Position numbers and translations under genes: made by a program. A stretch of 5,351 bases of DNA, taken from assembly GCA_022360075.1 (NCBI GenBank), contig JAKSDN010000089.1:1-5351 (forward strand). Direction: 5' to 3'. This document shows positions 1 through 5,351 of this stretch, piece after piece. The notes under the pieces are model-generated. The model saw nothing but the letters and a program-made list of their open reading frames with translations. It searched no databases and was not told the DNA's origin. Origin of the DNA: Kiloniellales bacterium. GTDB lineage: Bacteria; Pseudomonadota; Alphaproteobacteria; Kiloniellales; JAKSDN01. The stretch's first letter is position 1, and every line of letters starts with the position of its first letter.

Positions 1-1
1 C

Positions 2-1297
2 CTTCTGGTCCTGATCCGGCACTTCGCCCGGAAACTGACGAATCAACTGGGCGGACTGAGGCGCAACATCGCGGCGAGCGAGGCCAGGTACCGGGACCTG
101 ATCGAAGAATCGGTCCAAGGGATCCTGATCCACCGCGACTATCGGCCGCTGCTGGTGAACAAGGCCTGGGCGGAGATCCATGGATACGGCGTCGAGGAGG
201 TCATGAGTCTCGATTCGATAGAGCCTCTGATATCGCCTCAGGACCGAGGGCCGCTCTCGGAATACAGGAACGCCAGGCAGGAAGGCGGCGCGGGCCCGGA
301 CCGTCACGAATATCGAGCGGTGCATAAGAACGGAAAGCCCATCTGGGTGGAGACCTCGGTGAAAGAGATCGCCTGGGACGGCGCGCCGGCGACGCAAACC
401 ACCATTGTCGACATCACTGACCGAAAGGAGCGTGAGGCAACGGACGCCATCCACCGCAGCGAGCTGGAATCCCTCGTCCGCCAGCGAACGATGGAGATCG
501 AGGAGAAGAGTAGAAACCTCGAGATCGCCCTGAGAAAGGAGCGCGAGTACAGCTCGCTCCTGGACCAATTCGTCTCCATGGCGTCCCATGAGTTCCGCAC
601 GCCCCTGACGATCATCGACAGCGTCGCCCAGCGTCAATTCCGCAAAGCCGACGACCTTCGACCGAAGAGCCTCAAGGAAAGCGCACAGAAGATCAGGGGC
701 GCGGTTCAGAGGATGATCCTCCTCATCGAGAGCCTGCTGAGCTCGGCGAGCATGGACGCAGGGAAGTTCAAGATGAAGCCGCAAGCCTGCTCCCTTAGGG
801 ATGTCGTAAGCGGCGTGTGCCTGCGCGAGCAGGAGCTTTCGCCAAGGCACGAGATCATCTCCGATCTAGACCGCCTGCCCGAGCAGATCGCGGGCGACCC
901 CGGCATGCTCGAACAGGTCTTCGCCAACCTCCTGTCCAATGCCGTCAAGTACTCACCGGGCAGCCCGCGCATCGAGGTGGTCGGGGCTGCGCAAGGAGGC
1001 TATGCCAGCGTGACGGTCATCGATCAGGGTCTCGGCATTCCGGCCGAAGAGCAACCAAAGCTGTTCGACCGCTTTTTCCGAGCCAGCACGTCGAGTGGCA
1101 TCGCAGGGACCGGCATAGGCTTGAACCTCGTCGCTCAGATCGTGGAGCTCCACGGCGGCAGTGTCGACGTCGAGAGCGCGCAGGGCCGAGGGTCGAAGTT
1201 CACCGTCCGGCTTCCGATTCGGACCTTGCCAGAACCCCCAGCCGAAGTGCTCACCCCGGCGATGCTCTCGCCCGCCGCACAGACGGCTGCCGATTGA
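2..1297 (+). CDS. PAS-domain sensor histidine kinase, 5' end beyond window
   Basis: This is the sensor of a two-component system: it should autophosphorylate on His and pass the phosphate to response regulators. The frame is open to the left edge, so the gene starts upstream; a GTG at 155 lies inside the PAS domain and is not a credible start. The visible 431 residues begin with a short hydrophobic stretch (LLVLI) followed by basic residues, like the end of a membrane helix. A PAS domain follows at about 28-142, ending in the usual DITDRKE motif, then a charged coiled-coil segment at about 142-190. The HisKA H-box is SMASHEFRTPL with His at visible residue 196 (bases 587-589); the HE..T pattern is typical of kinases that also dephosphorylate their partner. 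The ATPase domain has an N-box (NLLSNAVKYS, Asn 313), G1 (DQGLGIP, from 341) and G2 (GTGIGL, 369-374), all intact. A Pro/Ala-rich tail ends the protein. The ligand cannot be read from the sequence. There is no receiver domain in the visible part. Confidence 0.93.
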   Translation, partial: LLVLIRHFARKLTNQLGGLRRNIAASEARYRDLIEESVQGILIHRDYRPLLVNKAWAEIHGYGVEEVMSLDSIEPLISPQDRGPLSEYRNARQEGGAGPDRHEYRAVHKNGKPIWVETSVKEIAWDGAPATQTTIVDITDRKEREATDAIHRSELESLVRQRTMEIEEKSRNLEIALRKEREYSSLLDQFVSMASHEFRTPLTIIDSVAQRQFRKADDLRPKSLKESAQKIRGAVQRMILLIESLLSSASMDAGKFKMKPQACSLRDVVSGVCLREQELSPRHEIISDLDRLPEQIAGDPGMLEQVFANLLSNAVKYSPGSPRIEVVGAAQGGYASVTVIDQGLGIPAEEQPKLFDRFFRASTSSGIAGTGIGLNLVAQIVELHGGSVDVESAQGRGSKFTVRLPIRTLPEPPAEVLTPAMLSPAAQTAAD

Positions 1298-1322
1298 AGA
1301 CGACGCCCTTTCGTCCAAAGCC

Positions 1323-1326
1323 GAGG
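1323..1326 (+). promoter_or_regulatory. Ribosome binding site for the single-domain response regulator
   Basis: GAGG sits five bases before the ATG at 1332. It decides the start, since the reading frame is open well upstream (into the histidine kinase gene), and the receiver fold begins exactly at this ATG (MAKILYVEDE). Confidence 0.6.
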
Positions 1327-1331
1327 TATTC

Positions 1332-1766
1332 ATGGCCAAGATTCTTTACGTTGAGGACGAGCCGGACATCCGCGCGGAGCTCGTCGAGGCGCTCATGGCC
1401 TCGGGGCACAAGGTCGCGCAAGCGGCCAACGGATTTGCGGGCCTGCGGGTCGCTATCGAATTCCAGCCCGAGATCATCGTGTGCGACTGCTTGATGCCGG
1501 CCATGACGGGCCCGGAGATGATCCTCACGCTGCGGAGAGACTATCCGGAATTCTCTTCGACACCCATGGTTCTGCTCTCGGCCAGCGCGGACGAATCGCA
1601 CCTGAAAGAAGCCCGGGCCGCGGGTGCGAACGCCTACCTGACAAAACCCATGGATTTCGACGAGCTGGAGGCCGTCTTACGCCGGCTTCTCGATGAGAGA
1701 CAAAGCGCATTCACAGCCGGCGAGAACAGCCAACCCGCGCCTGCCGTCGCCGCATCGAAGACCTAG
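1332..1766 (+). CDS. Single-domain response regulator (CheY/DivK-like receiver)
   Basis: A 144-aa protein made of one receiver domain and a short tail, with no output domain. It probably relays or drains phosphate from the upstream kinase, or works by protein contact. The active site is complete: acidic residues E8-D9-E10, phospho-acceptor D52 in the CDCLMP motif, Ser83 as the switch hydroxyl residue, and K105-P106 in the LTKP motif. The tail (about 122-144) is Ala/Pro-rich and looks disordered. The start at 1332 is supported by a GAGG ribosome site and by the fit to the receiver fold; a longer in-frame reading from 1161 would overlap the kinase gene and adds no recognisable sequence. It lies 34 bases after the kinase stop and one base before the next gene, so co-transcription is very likely. 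The receiver resembles that of the next gene (about 50 of 115 positions identical in an ungapped alignment done by eye), which suggests duplication. Confidence 0.93.
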   Translation: MAKILYVEDEPDIRAELVEALMASGHKVAQAANGFAGLRVAIEFQPEIIVCDCLMPAMTGPEMILTLRRDYPEFSSTPMVLLSASADESHLKEARAAGANAYLTKPMDFDELEAVLRRLLDERQSAFTAGENSQPAPAVAASKT

Positions 1767-1767
1767 C

Positions 1768-3432
1768 ATGACCAAGATCCTGTGCATCGAGGACGAGTCT
1801 GACATTCGCCAGGTCCTGGTCGAGGAACTGAGCGACGTCGGATACGAGGTCGTCGAAGCCGCCGACGGCCGACTGGGCCTGGAAGCCATTCTGCAGCAAA
1901 AGCCGGATCTGGTGCTCTGCGACATCTCCATGCCGGTCATGGATGGCCACGCGCTGCTCGAAACCCTGCGGTCGGATCATCCCGAGCTGGCGGATCTGCC
2001 CTTCATCTTCCTGTCGGCGCTGGCCGAGCGCCAGCACATCGTGCTCGGCAAAAAGCTCGGCGCCGACGACTACCTGACGAAGCCGGTAGACTTCGAGCTG
2101 CTCTTCGCGACGATCGAGTCGCGGCTCAACCAAGTCCAACGCATGAACGCGCGCAAGGAAGAGCAGTTCGTCAAGCTCTACCGCTCTTTGCATACACAGC
2201 CGAGCGACGGCCCCGCGAACGCGGCGCCGGACCACAGCAAGGTGCGGCCCGCCACCTCGACAGAGGGCCCGTCCTCGGCGCCGGAGACCACGGCTGGCAC
2301 GGCGAGGAATCTGATCGAGGCGCGGGTGAGAGCATCCGGCGGCCAAATCGTCGCCGGACAGGTGCAGATCGTCGGACTCGACGAGATCAAGAAATCACTC
2401 GGAGAGCGATGGCCAAGCCGGGCCGAGCAGATCCGCCAGGTCGCCGAGAACGCGATCAGAAAGCGCTTGTCGAGCGACGACATCTTCGAGATCTCCGAGG
2501 ACGACGAGTTCCTGATCTGCTTCGCGTCGCTGGACGAAAAGGCGGCGGCCTTCAAAGCGCAAGCCATCGCTCGCGAGATCCGGCAGAAGATTCTCGGCAG
2601 TGACAGCATCGATCCTCAGATCAAGGAAAACTGCGAGGTCGCCGCGAACGTTCACAAGCTCGAGGTCACAGAAGACGAGATCGCCGAGAGCGATGATCTC
2701 GTCGATCTCGTCGTATCGCGGGTCAAGCTGGCCGCCGAAGAGGCGCGCAAGCGAGAGCGCGAGACCATCGCCCGCATGGTTGGGAGCTGTCGTATCTTGC
2801 AGATCCCCTTCATGACGGCCAAAGGGTCGCAAGCGCCGCTCGCGATCGTCAACTTCGATGCCGAGACGCGGTCGGAGATCGTTGCGCTTCACAACGCACG
2901 GCCGGGCGCCGACGATCTGACCGCCGATATCGACATTCTCAAGCTTGGCCAGGCGTCCGAGCTGCTTTGTGAAAACGCCTCCGCGGCTCAAAATCTGCTG
3001 CTCGTCGACGTGAGCTTTTCGACGCTCGAGAACCGGCGCCTGCTAGAACGCTATCAGAAGGTCTGCGCATCGCTCGCGGACGTGGCGACAAATCGCCTGG
3101 CGTTGAACGTGCGCGGCGTGCCGAGGGAGTCCGTCTCCTCGCGGACCCTGCCTTTGCTGAACGTGCTACGGCAGTACAGCCGAAAGATCGCGATCGAGCT
3201 GAGCGAGCTCTCGCTCGGCAACATCGACCCGAGAACGCTCCAGACCCCGATGGTGACCGGCGACTACCATGTGCTCGAGGCGAGCATCGGCAAGAGTCGC
3301 GGCGCCCTTAGGCAGGTGCTGTCTGCGCTGCACGACAGCAAGGCCCGGTTCTTGCTCTACGACGTCCCGAACCGAGAGGAGGCCCGACGCCTCTTGAAGG
3401 AGGGCGTGGACTTCGTCGCACAGCAGCTCTGA
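1768..3432 (+). CDS. Response regulator with receiver plus degenerate GGDEF-like and EAL-like output region
   Basis: A 554-aa protein. The N-terminal receiver (1-120) is intact: E8-D9-E10, phospho-acceptor D52 (CDISMP), Ser83, K105-P106. A Pro/Ser/Thr/Ala-rich linker spans about 142-182. Residues about 183-277 follow the pattern of a GGDEF domain: a VGLDEIKKSLG segment where GGDEF domains have their metal-binding D.D.FK..ND strand and helix, then SSDDIFEISEDDEF at 235-248. The signature reads EDDEF instead of GGDEF and the RxxD inhibitory-site Arg is Ser235, so cyclase activity is unlikely. A charged helix (about 305-337) leads to residues about 340-554, which resemble an EAL domain. The end (LLYDVPNREEARRLLKEGVD, from 529) resembles the AEGVET region, but the EAL, DDFG and KID motifs are not found. 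The family assignment of the C-terminal half is my pattern reading, not a search result. It probably binds a nucleotide or a protein partner without catalysis, as in FimX- or LapD-type proteins. The ATG at 1768 comes one base after the previous stop, with a weak GAAG seven bases upstream, so translation is probably coupled. An in-frame start at 1693 would overlap the previous gene and add a non-receiver extension. Confidence 0.9.
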   Translation: MTKILCIEDESDIRQVLVEELSDVGYEVVEAADGRLGLEAILQQKPDLVLCDISMPVMDGHALLETLRSDHPELADLPFIFLSALAERQHIVLGKKLGADDYLTKPVDFELLFATIESRLNQVQRMNARKEEQFVKLYRSLHTQPSDGPANAAPDHSKVRPATSTEGPSSAPETTAGTARNLIEARVRASGGQIVAGQVQIVGLDEIKKSLGERWPSRAEQIRQVAENAIRKRLSSDDIFEISEDDEFLICFASLDEKAAAFKAQAIAREIRQKILGSDSIDPQIKENCEVAANVHKLEVTEDEIAESDDLVDLVVSRVKLAAEEARKRERETIARMVGSCRILQIPFMTAKGSQAPLAIVNFDAETRSEIVALHNARPGADDLTADIDILKLGQASELLCENASAAQNLLLVDVSFSTLENRRLLERYQKVCASLADVATNRLALNVRGVPRESVSSRTLPLLNVLRQYSRKIAIELSELSLGNIDPRTLQTPMVTGDYHVLEASIGKSRGALRQVLSALHDSKARFLLYDVPNREEARRLLKEGVDFVAQQL

Positions 3433-3436
3433 GCAG

Positions 3437-3469
3437 CGCCCTCCGGCCCTCTTGACCGCCCTCCGGCCC
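3437..3469. repeat. 13-base direct repeat, two copies at 20-base period
   Basis: CGCCCTCCGGCCC occurs exactly at 3437-3449 and again at 3457-3469, directly after the large response regulator. The seven bases between the copies, together with the first base of the second copy, include TTGACC (3452-3457), which resembles a -35 element, though no good -10 is found 16-18 bases downstream. The pair could be a binding site on one face of the helix, or a local slippage duplication. Confidence 0.5.
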
Positions 3470-3485
3470 GAAGCGCGCCGGGCCG
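3464..3485 (+). terminator. Possible transcription terminator after the signalling operon
   Basis: CGGCCCG (3464-3470) and CGGGCCG (3479-3485) form a perfect 7-bp GC stem with an 8-base loop, followed by TCATTTCC. The stem is good but the T-run is poor, so this is either a weak intrinsic terminator or simply a GC-rich hairpin. It fits the position between two blocks that differ in function and composition. Confidence 0.35.
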
Positions 3486-3582
3486 TCATTTCCTACTAGC
3501 ATTGCGTCACCGGCGGCCCTAGATAGGAGCGATTGCGCGCTTGCCCGGCCGCCGGCGCGGCGCCCTTTCCACGTTCGAGCTT

Positions 3583-3586
3583 GGAG
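3583..3586 (+). promoter_or_regulatory. Ribosome binding site supporting the TTG start of the MFS gene
   Basis: GGAG lies six bases before the TTG at 3593. This start gives a protein that begins just before the first membrane helix (VASLRSTWALFLG), as usual for this family. The alternative, AGGAG at 3525-3529 before a TTG at 3533, has only a 3-base spacer and would add 20 low-complexity residues. Confidence 0.5.
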
Positions 3587-3592
3587 TCGGTT

Positions 3593-4885
3593 TTGGTCGC
3601 CTCACTCAGGTCCACCTGGGCGCTGTTCCTGGGCGTTGCGCTGATCATGGTCGCAAGCGGCCTGCAGGGCACGCTGCTCGGCGTGCGCGCGGCGCAGGAG
3701 GCCTTCCCGACCGCCGTGACCGGCTTGATCATGTCGGCCTATTTCGGCGGCTTTCTCGTCGGCTCGCTGCTGGTGCCGCGCATGGTCGAACAGGTCGGCC
3801 ACGTGCGTGTCTTCGCGGCGCTCGCATCCCTCGCCTCGGTCGCGGTGCTGATCCACGCCGCGGTGGTCGAGCCCTGGACCTGGTTCGCCATGCGCCTCTT
3901 GACCGGCTTCGCCTCGGCCGGGCTCTACGTGGTCGCCGAGAGCTGGCTGAACGACCGTGCGACCAACGAGTCGCGCGGCCAGGTGCTGGCCGTCTACATG
4001 ATCATCGTGCTGGCCGGCATCGGCTGCGGACAGCTCCTGCTGAACGTCGCCGATCCGCAGGGCTACATCCCCTTCATCATCTGCTCGGTGCTGGTCTCGC
4101 TCGGCCTCGTGCCACTGCTGCTGTCGGCGAGCCCGGCGCCGGAGTTCTCCGCGCCCGAGCGCATCGGCCTCAAGAAGCTCTATAGGCTGTCTCCGCTCGC
4201 CGTGGTCGCCTGCGTCGGTATCGGCGTGCTGCAGAGCACGACCTGGGGGCTCTCCGCGGTCTACGCCCAGGCCGCCGGCTACTCGATCGCCGAGACCACG
4301 ATCTACGCCGGCGCCATCTTCCTGGGCGGCATGCTGTTCCAGTGGCCGCTCGGCCGCCTCTCCGACCGCCTGGACCGGCGCAGCGTACTGACGGCGGTGA
4401 TCCTCGGCGCCTCGGCCGCGGCGATCTTCGGCACGCTCTTCGGGCCGCTGCCGTTCTGGAGCGACTTCTGGGTCCTGTTCCTGGTCGGCGGCCTGCTGAT
4501 GCCGAGCTACTCGATCGTCGTGGCCTACCTGAACGACTGGCTCGAGCCGAGCCAGATCGTGGCCGCCAGCGCCGGGCTTTACTTCGTCTATGGCCTCGGC
4601 GCGAGCCTGGGGCCCTTCGCGGCCTCGGCGGTCATGTCGGTCATGGGCCCGCAGGGTTACTACGCCAGCCTCGCCGTCGTCGGCAGCGTCGTCGGGCTCT
4701 TCGCGCTCTACCGCATGACCCGACGCTCGTCGGCGCCGATCGAGGAACAGGGCTCGAGCCTCGCCCTGCCGGGCCCTGCTTCGCCGGTCGCCACCGAGCT
4801 GGCCGCGGAGATCTGGCAGGAGGAGGCCGAGAGCGAGGAGGACACCCAGCCGGCCACGAGCGGTGGTGCGGAAAGTCGCCCCTGA
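3593..4885 (+). CDS. MFS transporter, YcaD-like
   Basis: An inner-membrane secondary transporter, 430 aa from the TTG at 3593. About twelve hydrophobic helices can be placed: near 8-30, 43-63, 72-92, 95-115, 131-151, 158-178, 200-222, 234-254, 264-284, 290-310, 322-348 and 355-374. The MFS loop motif appears as GRLSDRLDRR (254-263) in the second half. A weaker counterpart (GSLLVPRMVEQVGHVRVF, from 57) is in the first. Features of the YcaD branch are GLQGTLLGVRA in helix 1 and AESWLNDRATNESRG (115-129) after helix 4. The substrate of this branch is not known to me, so none is assigned. Residues 375-430 form a hydrophilic, Glu-rich cytoplasmic tail (EIWQEEAESEED from 406), longer than transport needs. 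A start at 3533 (450 aa) is possible but less likely. No ATG exists before the first helix. It is separated from the upstream genes by about 160 bases with a hairpin, so it is probably its own transcription unit. Confidence 0.92.
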   Translation: MVASLRSTWALFLGVALIMVASGLQGTLLGVRAAQEAFPTAVTGLIMSAYFGGFLVGSLLVPRMVEQVGHVRVFAALASLASVAVLIHAAVVEPWTWFAMRLLTGFASAGLYVVAESWLNDRATNESRGQVLAVYMIIVLAGIGCGQLLLNVADPQGYIPFIICSVLVSLGLVPLLLSASPAPEFSAPERIGLKKLYRLSPLAVVACVGIGVLQSTTWGLSAVYAQAAGYSIAETTIYAGAIFLGGMLFQWPLGRLSDRLDRRSVLTAVILGASAAAIFGTLFGPLPFWSDFWVLFLVGGLLMPSYSIVVAYLNDWLEPSQIVAASAGLYFVYGLGASLGPFAASAVMSVMGPQGYYASLAVVGSVVGLFALYRMTRRSSAPIEEQGSSLALPGPASPVATELAAEIWQEEAESEEDTQPATSGGAESRP

Positions 4886-4900
4886 CGGCGGGTTTTTCTT
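4877..4900 (+). terminator. Weak intrinsic-terminator-like hairpin overlapping the MFS stop codon
   Basis: CGCC (4877-4880) pairs with GGCG (4887-4890) around the loop CCTGAC, which contains the TGA stop, and is followed by GGTTTTTCTT. The stem is only 4 bp, but the T-rich run is the strongest in the area. An outer 7-bp inverted repeat, GCGGAAA (4868-4874) with TTTCCGC (4905-4911), encloses it. Both cannot be a classical terminator together; the inner hairpin with its T-run is the better candidate. Confidence 0.35.
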
Positions 4901-4929
4901 GGGTTTTCCGCCCCTTCGTCGCCGCCCTC

Positions 4930-4938
4930 TGCTACACT
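4930..4938 (+). promoter_or_regulatory. Candidate extended -10 promoter for the ABC transporter gene
   Basis: TGCTACACT contains a TGn extension followed by TACACT, matching four of the six TATAAT positions. No convincing -35 is found at 16-18 bases upstream, so recognition would depend on the extended -10. Transcription would begin near 4945 and give a leader of roughly 43 bases before the ATG at 4988. Confidence 0.35.
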
Positions 4939-4987
4939 CCCGCCGCGCCGAGATAGAGCGCGAAAAGCAGCGGGGATGCGGGAGACC

Positions 4988-5351
4988 ATGGCCATACTCA
5001 GGGTCGAAGACCTGACCAAGCGCTTCGGCGGGCTGACCGCCGTCGACCATCTCTCCTTCGCGGTCGAGGAGGGCGAGATCCACGGCCTGATCGGCCCGAA
5101 CGGCGCCGGCAAGACCACGACCTTCAACGTGATCAGCGGCTTCTACGCGCCGAGCAGCGGCCGGGTGCTTTACCGCGACCAGGACATCTCGGGCCTGCGC
5201 ACCAGCGCCGTCGCCGCGCTCGGCCTGGTGCGAACCTTCCAGGCGACGGTGCTGTTTCACGAGTTCAGCGTGTTCGACAACCTGCGTGTCGGCTGCCACC
5301 TCCATGCGCCGCGCGGCTTCGTCTCCGCGCTCCTGGGCAGCGACCGCGCCG
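4988..5351 (+). CDS. LivG-like ABC transporter ATP-binding protein, 3' end beyond window
   Basis: The start of a cytoplasmic ATPase that powers uptake through a branched-chain amino-acid/amide-type (HAAT) ABC importer; 121 residues are visible. The beginning (LRVEDLTKRFGGLTAVDHLSF) is typical of LivG: the FGGL.AV segment contains the A-loop region. Walker A is GPNGAGKTT at 36-44, and the next segment (TFNVISGFYAPSSGRV) is also LivG-like. The Q-loop is RTFQ with Gln85, followed by LFHEFSVFDNLRVG, where LivG proteins usually have LF.ELTVLDNV. The signature motif, Walker B and H-loop lie beyond the edge. The substrate cannot be told from this part; LivG-like subunits serve importers for Leu/Ile/Val, urea, amides and aromatic acids. 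GGGAG at 4980-4984 precedes the ATG with a short 3-base spacer. An in-frame ATG at 4976 (adding MRET) is an alternative. It lies 102 bases after the MFS gene and probably has its own promoter. Confidence 0.93.
   Translation, partial: MAILRVEDLTKRFGGLTAVDHLSFAVEEGEIHGLIGPNGAGKTTTFNVISGFYAPSSGRVLYRDQDISGLRTSAVAALGLVRTFQATVLFHEFSVFDNLRVGCHLHAPRGFVSALLGSDRA

Noticed and set aside
155..157. GTG as the start of the histidine kinase
   Set aside because: It falls within the PAS domain, and the frame continues upstream with sequence that fits the PAS N-terminus and a membrane-proximal linker.
817..1494. A 225-codon + strand open frame overlapping the kinase and the first regulator
   Set aside because: It is an Arg-rich shifted reading of the HATPase region and crosses into the next gene; the other frames carry intact conserved motifs.
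2695..2712. GATCTCGTC repeated twice in tandem inside the large regulator gene
   Set aside because: It encodes a short DLV-DLV repeat in a helical segment; only two copies and within normal coding variation.
3452..3457. TTGACC as the -35 of an MFS promoter
   Set aside because: The bases 16-18 downstream are GC-rich (near GCGCCG) with no -10-like sequence.
3520..3525. TAGATA as a -10 element for the MFS gene
   Set aside because: The nearest -35-like sequence (TTGCGT, 3502-3507) is only 12 bases away, which is too close; no other good -35 is present.
3602..5305. A 567-codon open frame on the - strand
   Set aside because: It lies antisense to the MFS and LivG-like genes, both of which have clear family motifs. 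Its translation is rich in Arg, Ala, Glu, Gln and Asp with no fold-like pattern, as expected from the reverse of GC-rich membrane-protein codons.

Overview
The window is GC-rich and carries five protein-coding genes, all on the + strand. The first and last run off the window edges. Codon use, the histidine-kinase and receiver styles, and the LivG-type ATPase beside a YcaD-type MFS carrier suggest an alphaproteobacterium, perhaps of the Rhodospirillales or relatives. That placement is inference from general appearance, not from a marker gene. I see no rRNA, tRNA, CRISPR array or mobile element, and no gene-free stretch longer than about 160 bases.

Left half (2-3432) is a signalling block in one probable operon. 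It starts with a PAS histidine kinase that is open at the left edge. After 34 bases comes a single-domain response regulator of 144 aa. One base after its stop codon comes a 554-aa response regulator. The large regulator has an intact receiver, a Pro/Ser/Thr/Ala-rich linker and a long C-terminal half. By eye that half looks like a GGDEF domain followed by an EAL domain, with the catalytic motifs of both lost. The two receivers are clearly related to each other. The simplest model is that the kinase senses a signal through PAS, autophosphorylates on His and passes phosphate to one or both regulators. The large regulator would then act as a catalytically silent receptor or scaffold connected to cyclic-di-GMP-type signalling. 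No output DNA-binding domain is present.

Middle (3433-3592) is a short intergenic region with a 13-base direct repeat spaced 20 bases apart and a GC-rich hairpin that may end the signalling transcript.

Right half (3593-5351) is a separate transport block. It has a 12-helix MFS transporter of the YcaD type, probably with a TTG start and with an acidic cytoplasmic tail. A weak terminator-like hairpin overlaps its stop codon and a candidate extended -10 promoter follows. The block ends with the start of a LivG-type branched-chain amino-acid/amide ABC transporter ATPase, cut by the right edge. Base composition and arginine codon use differ visibly between the signalling block and the transport block.
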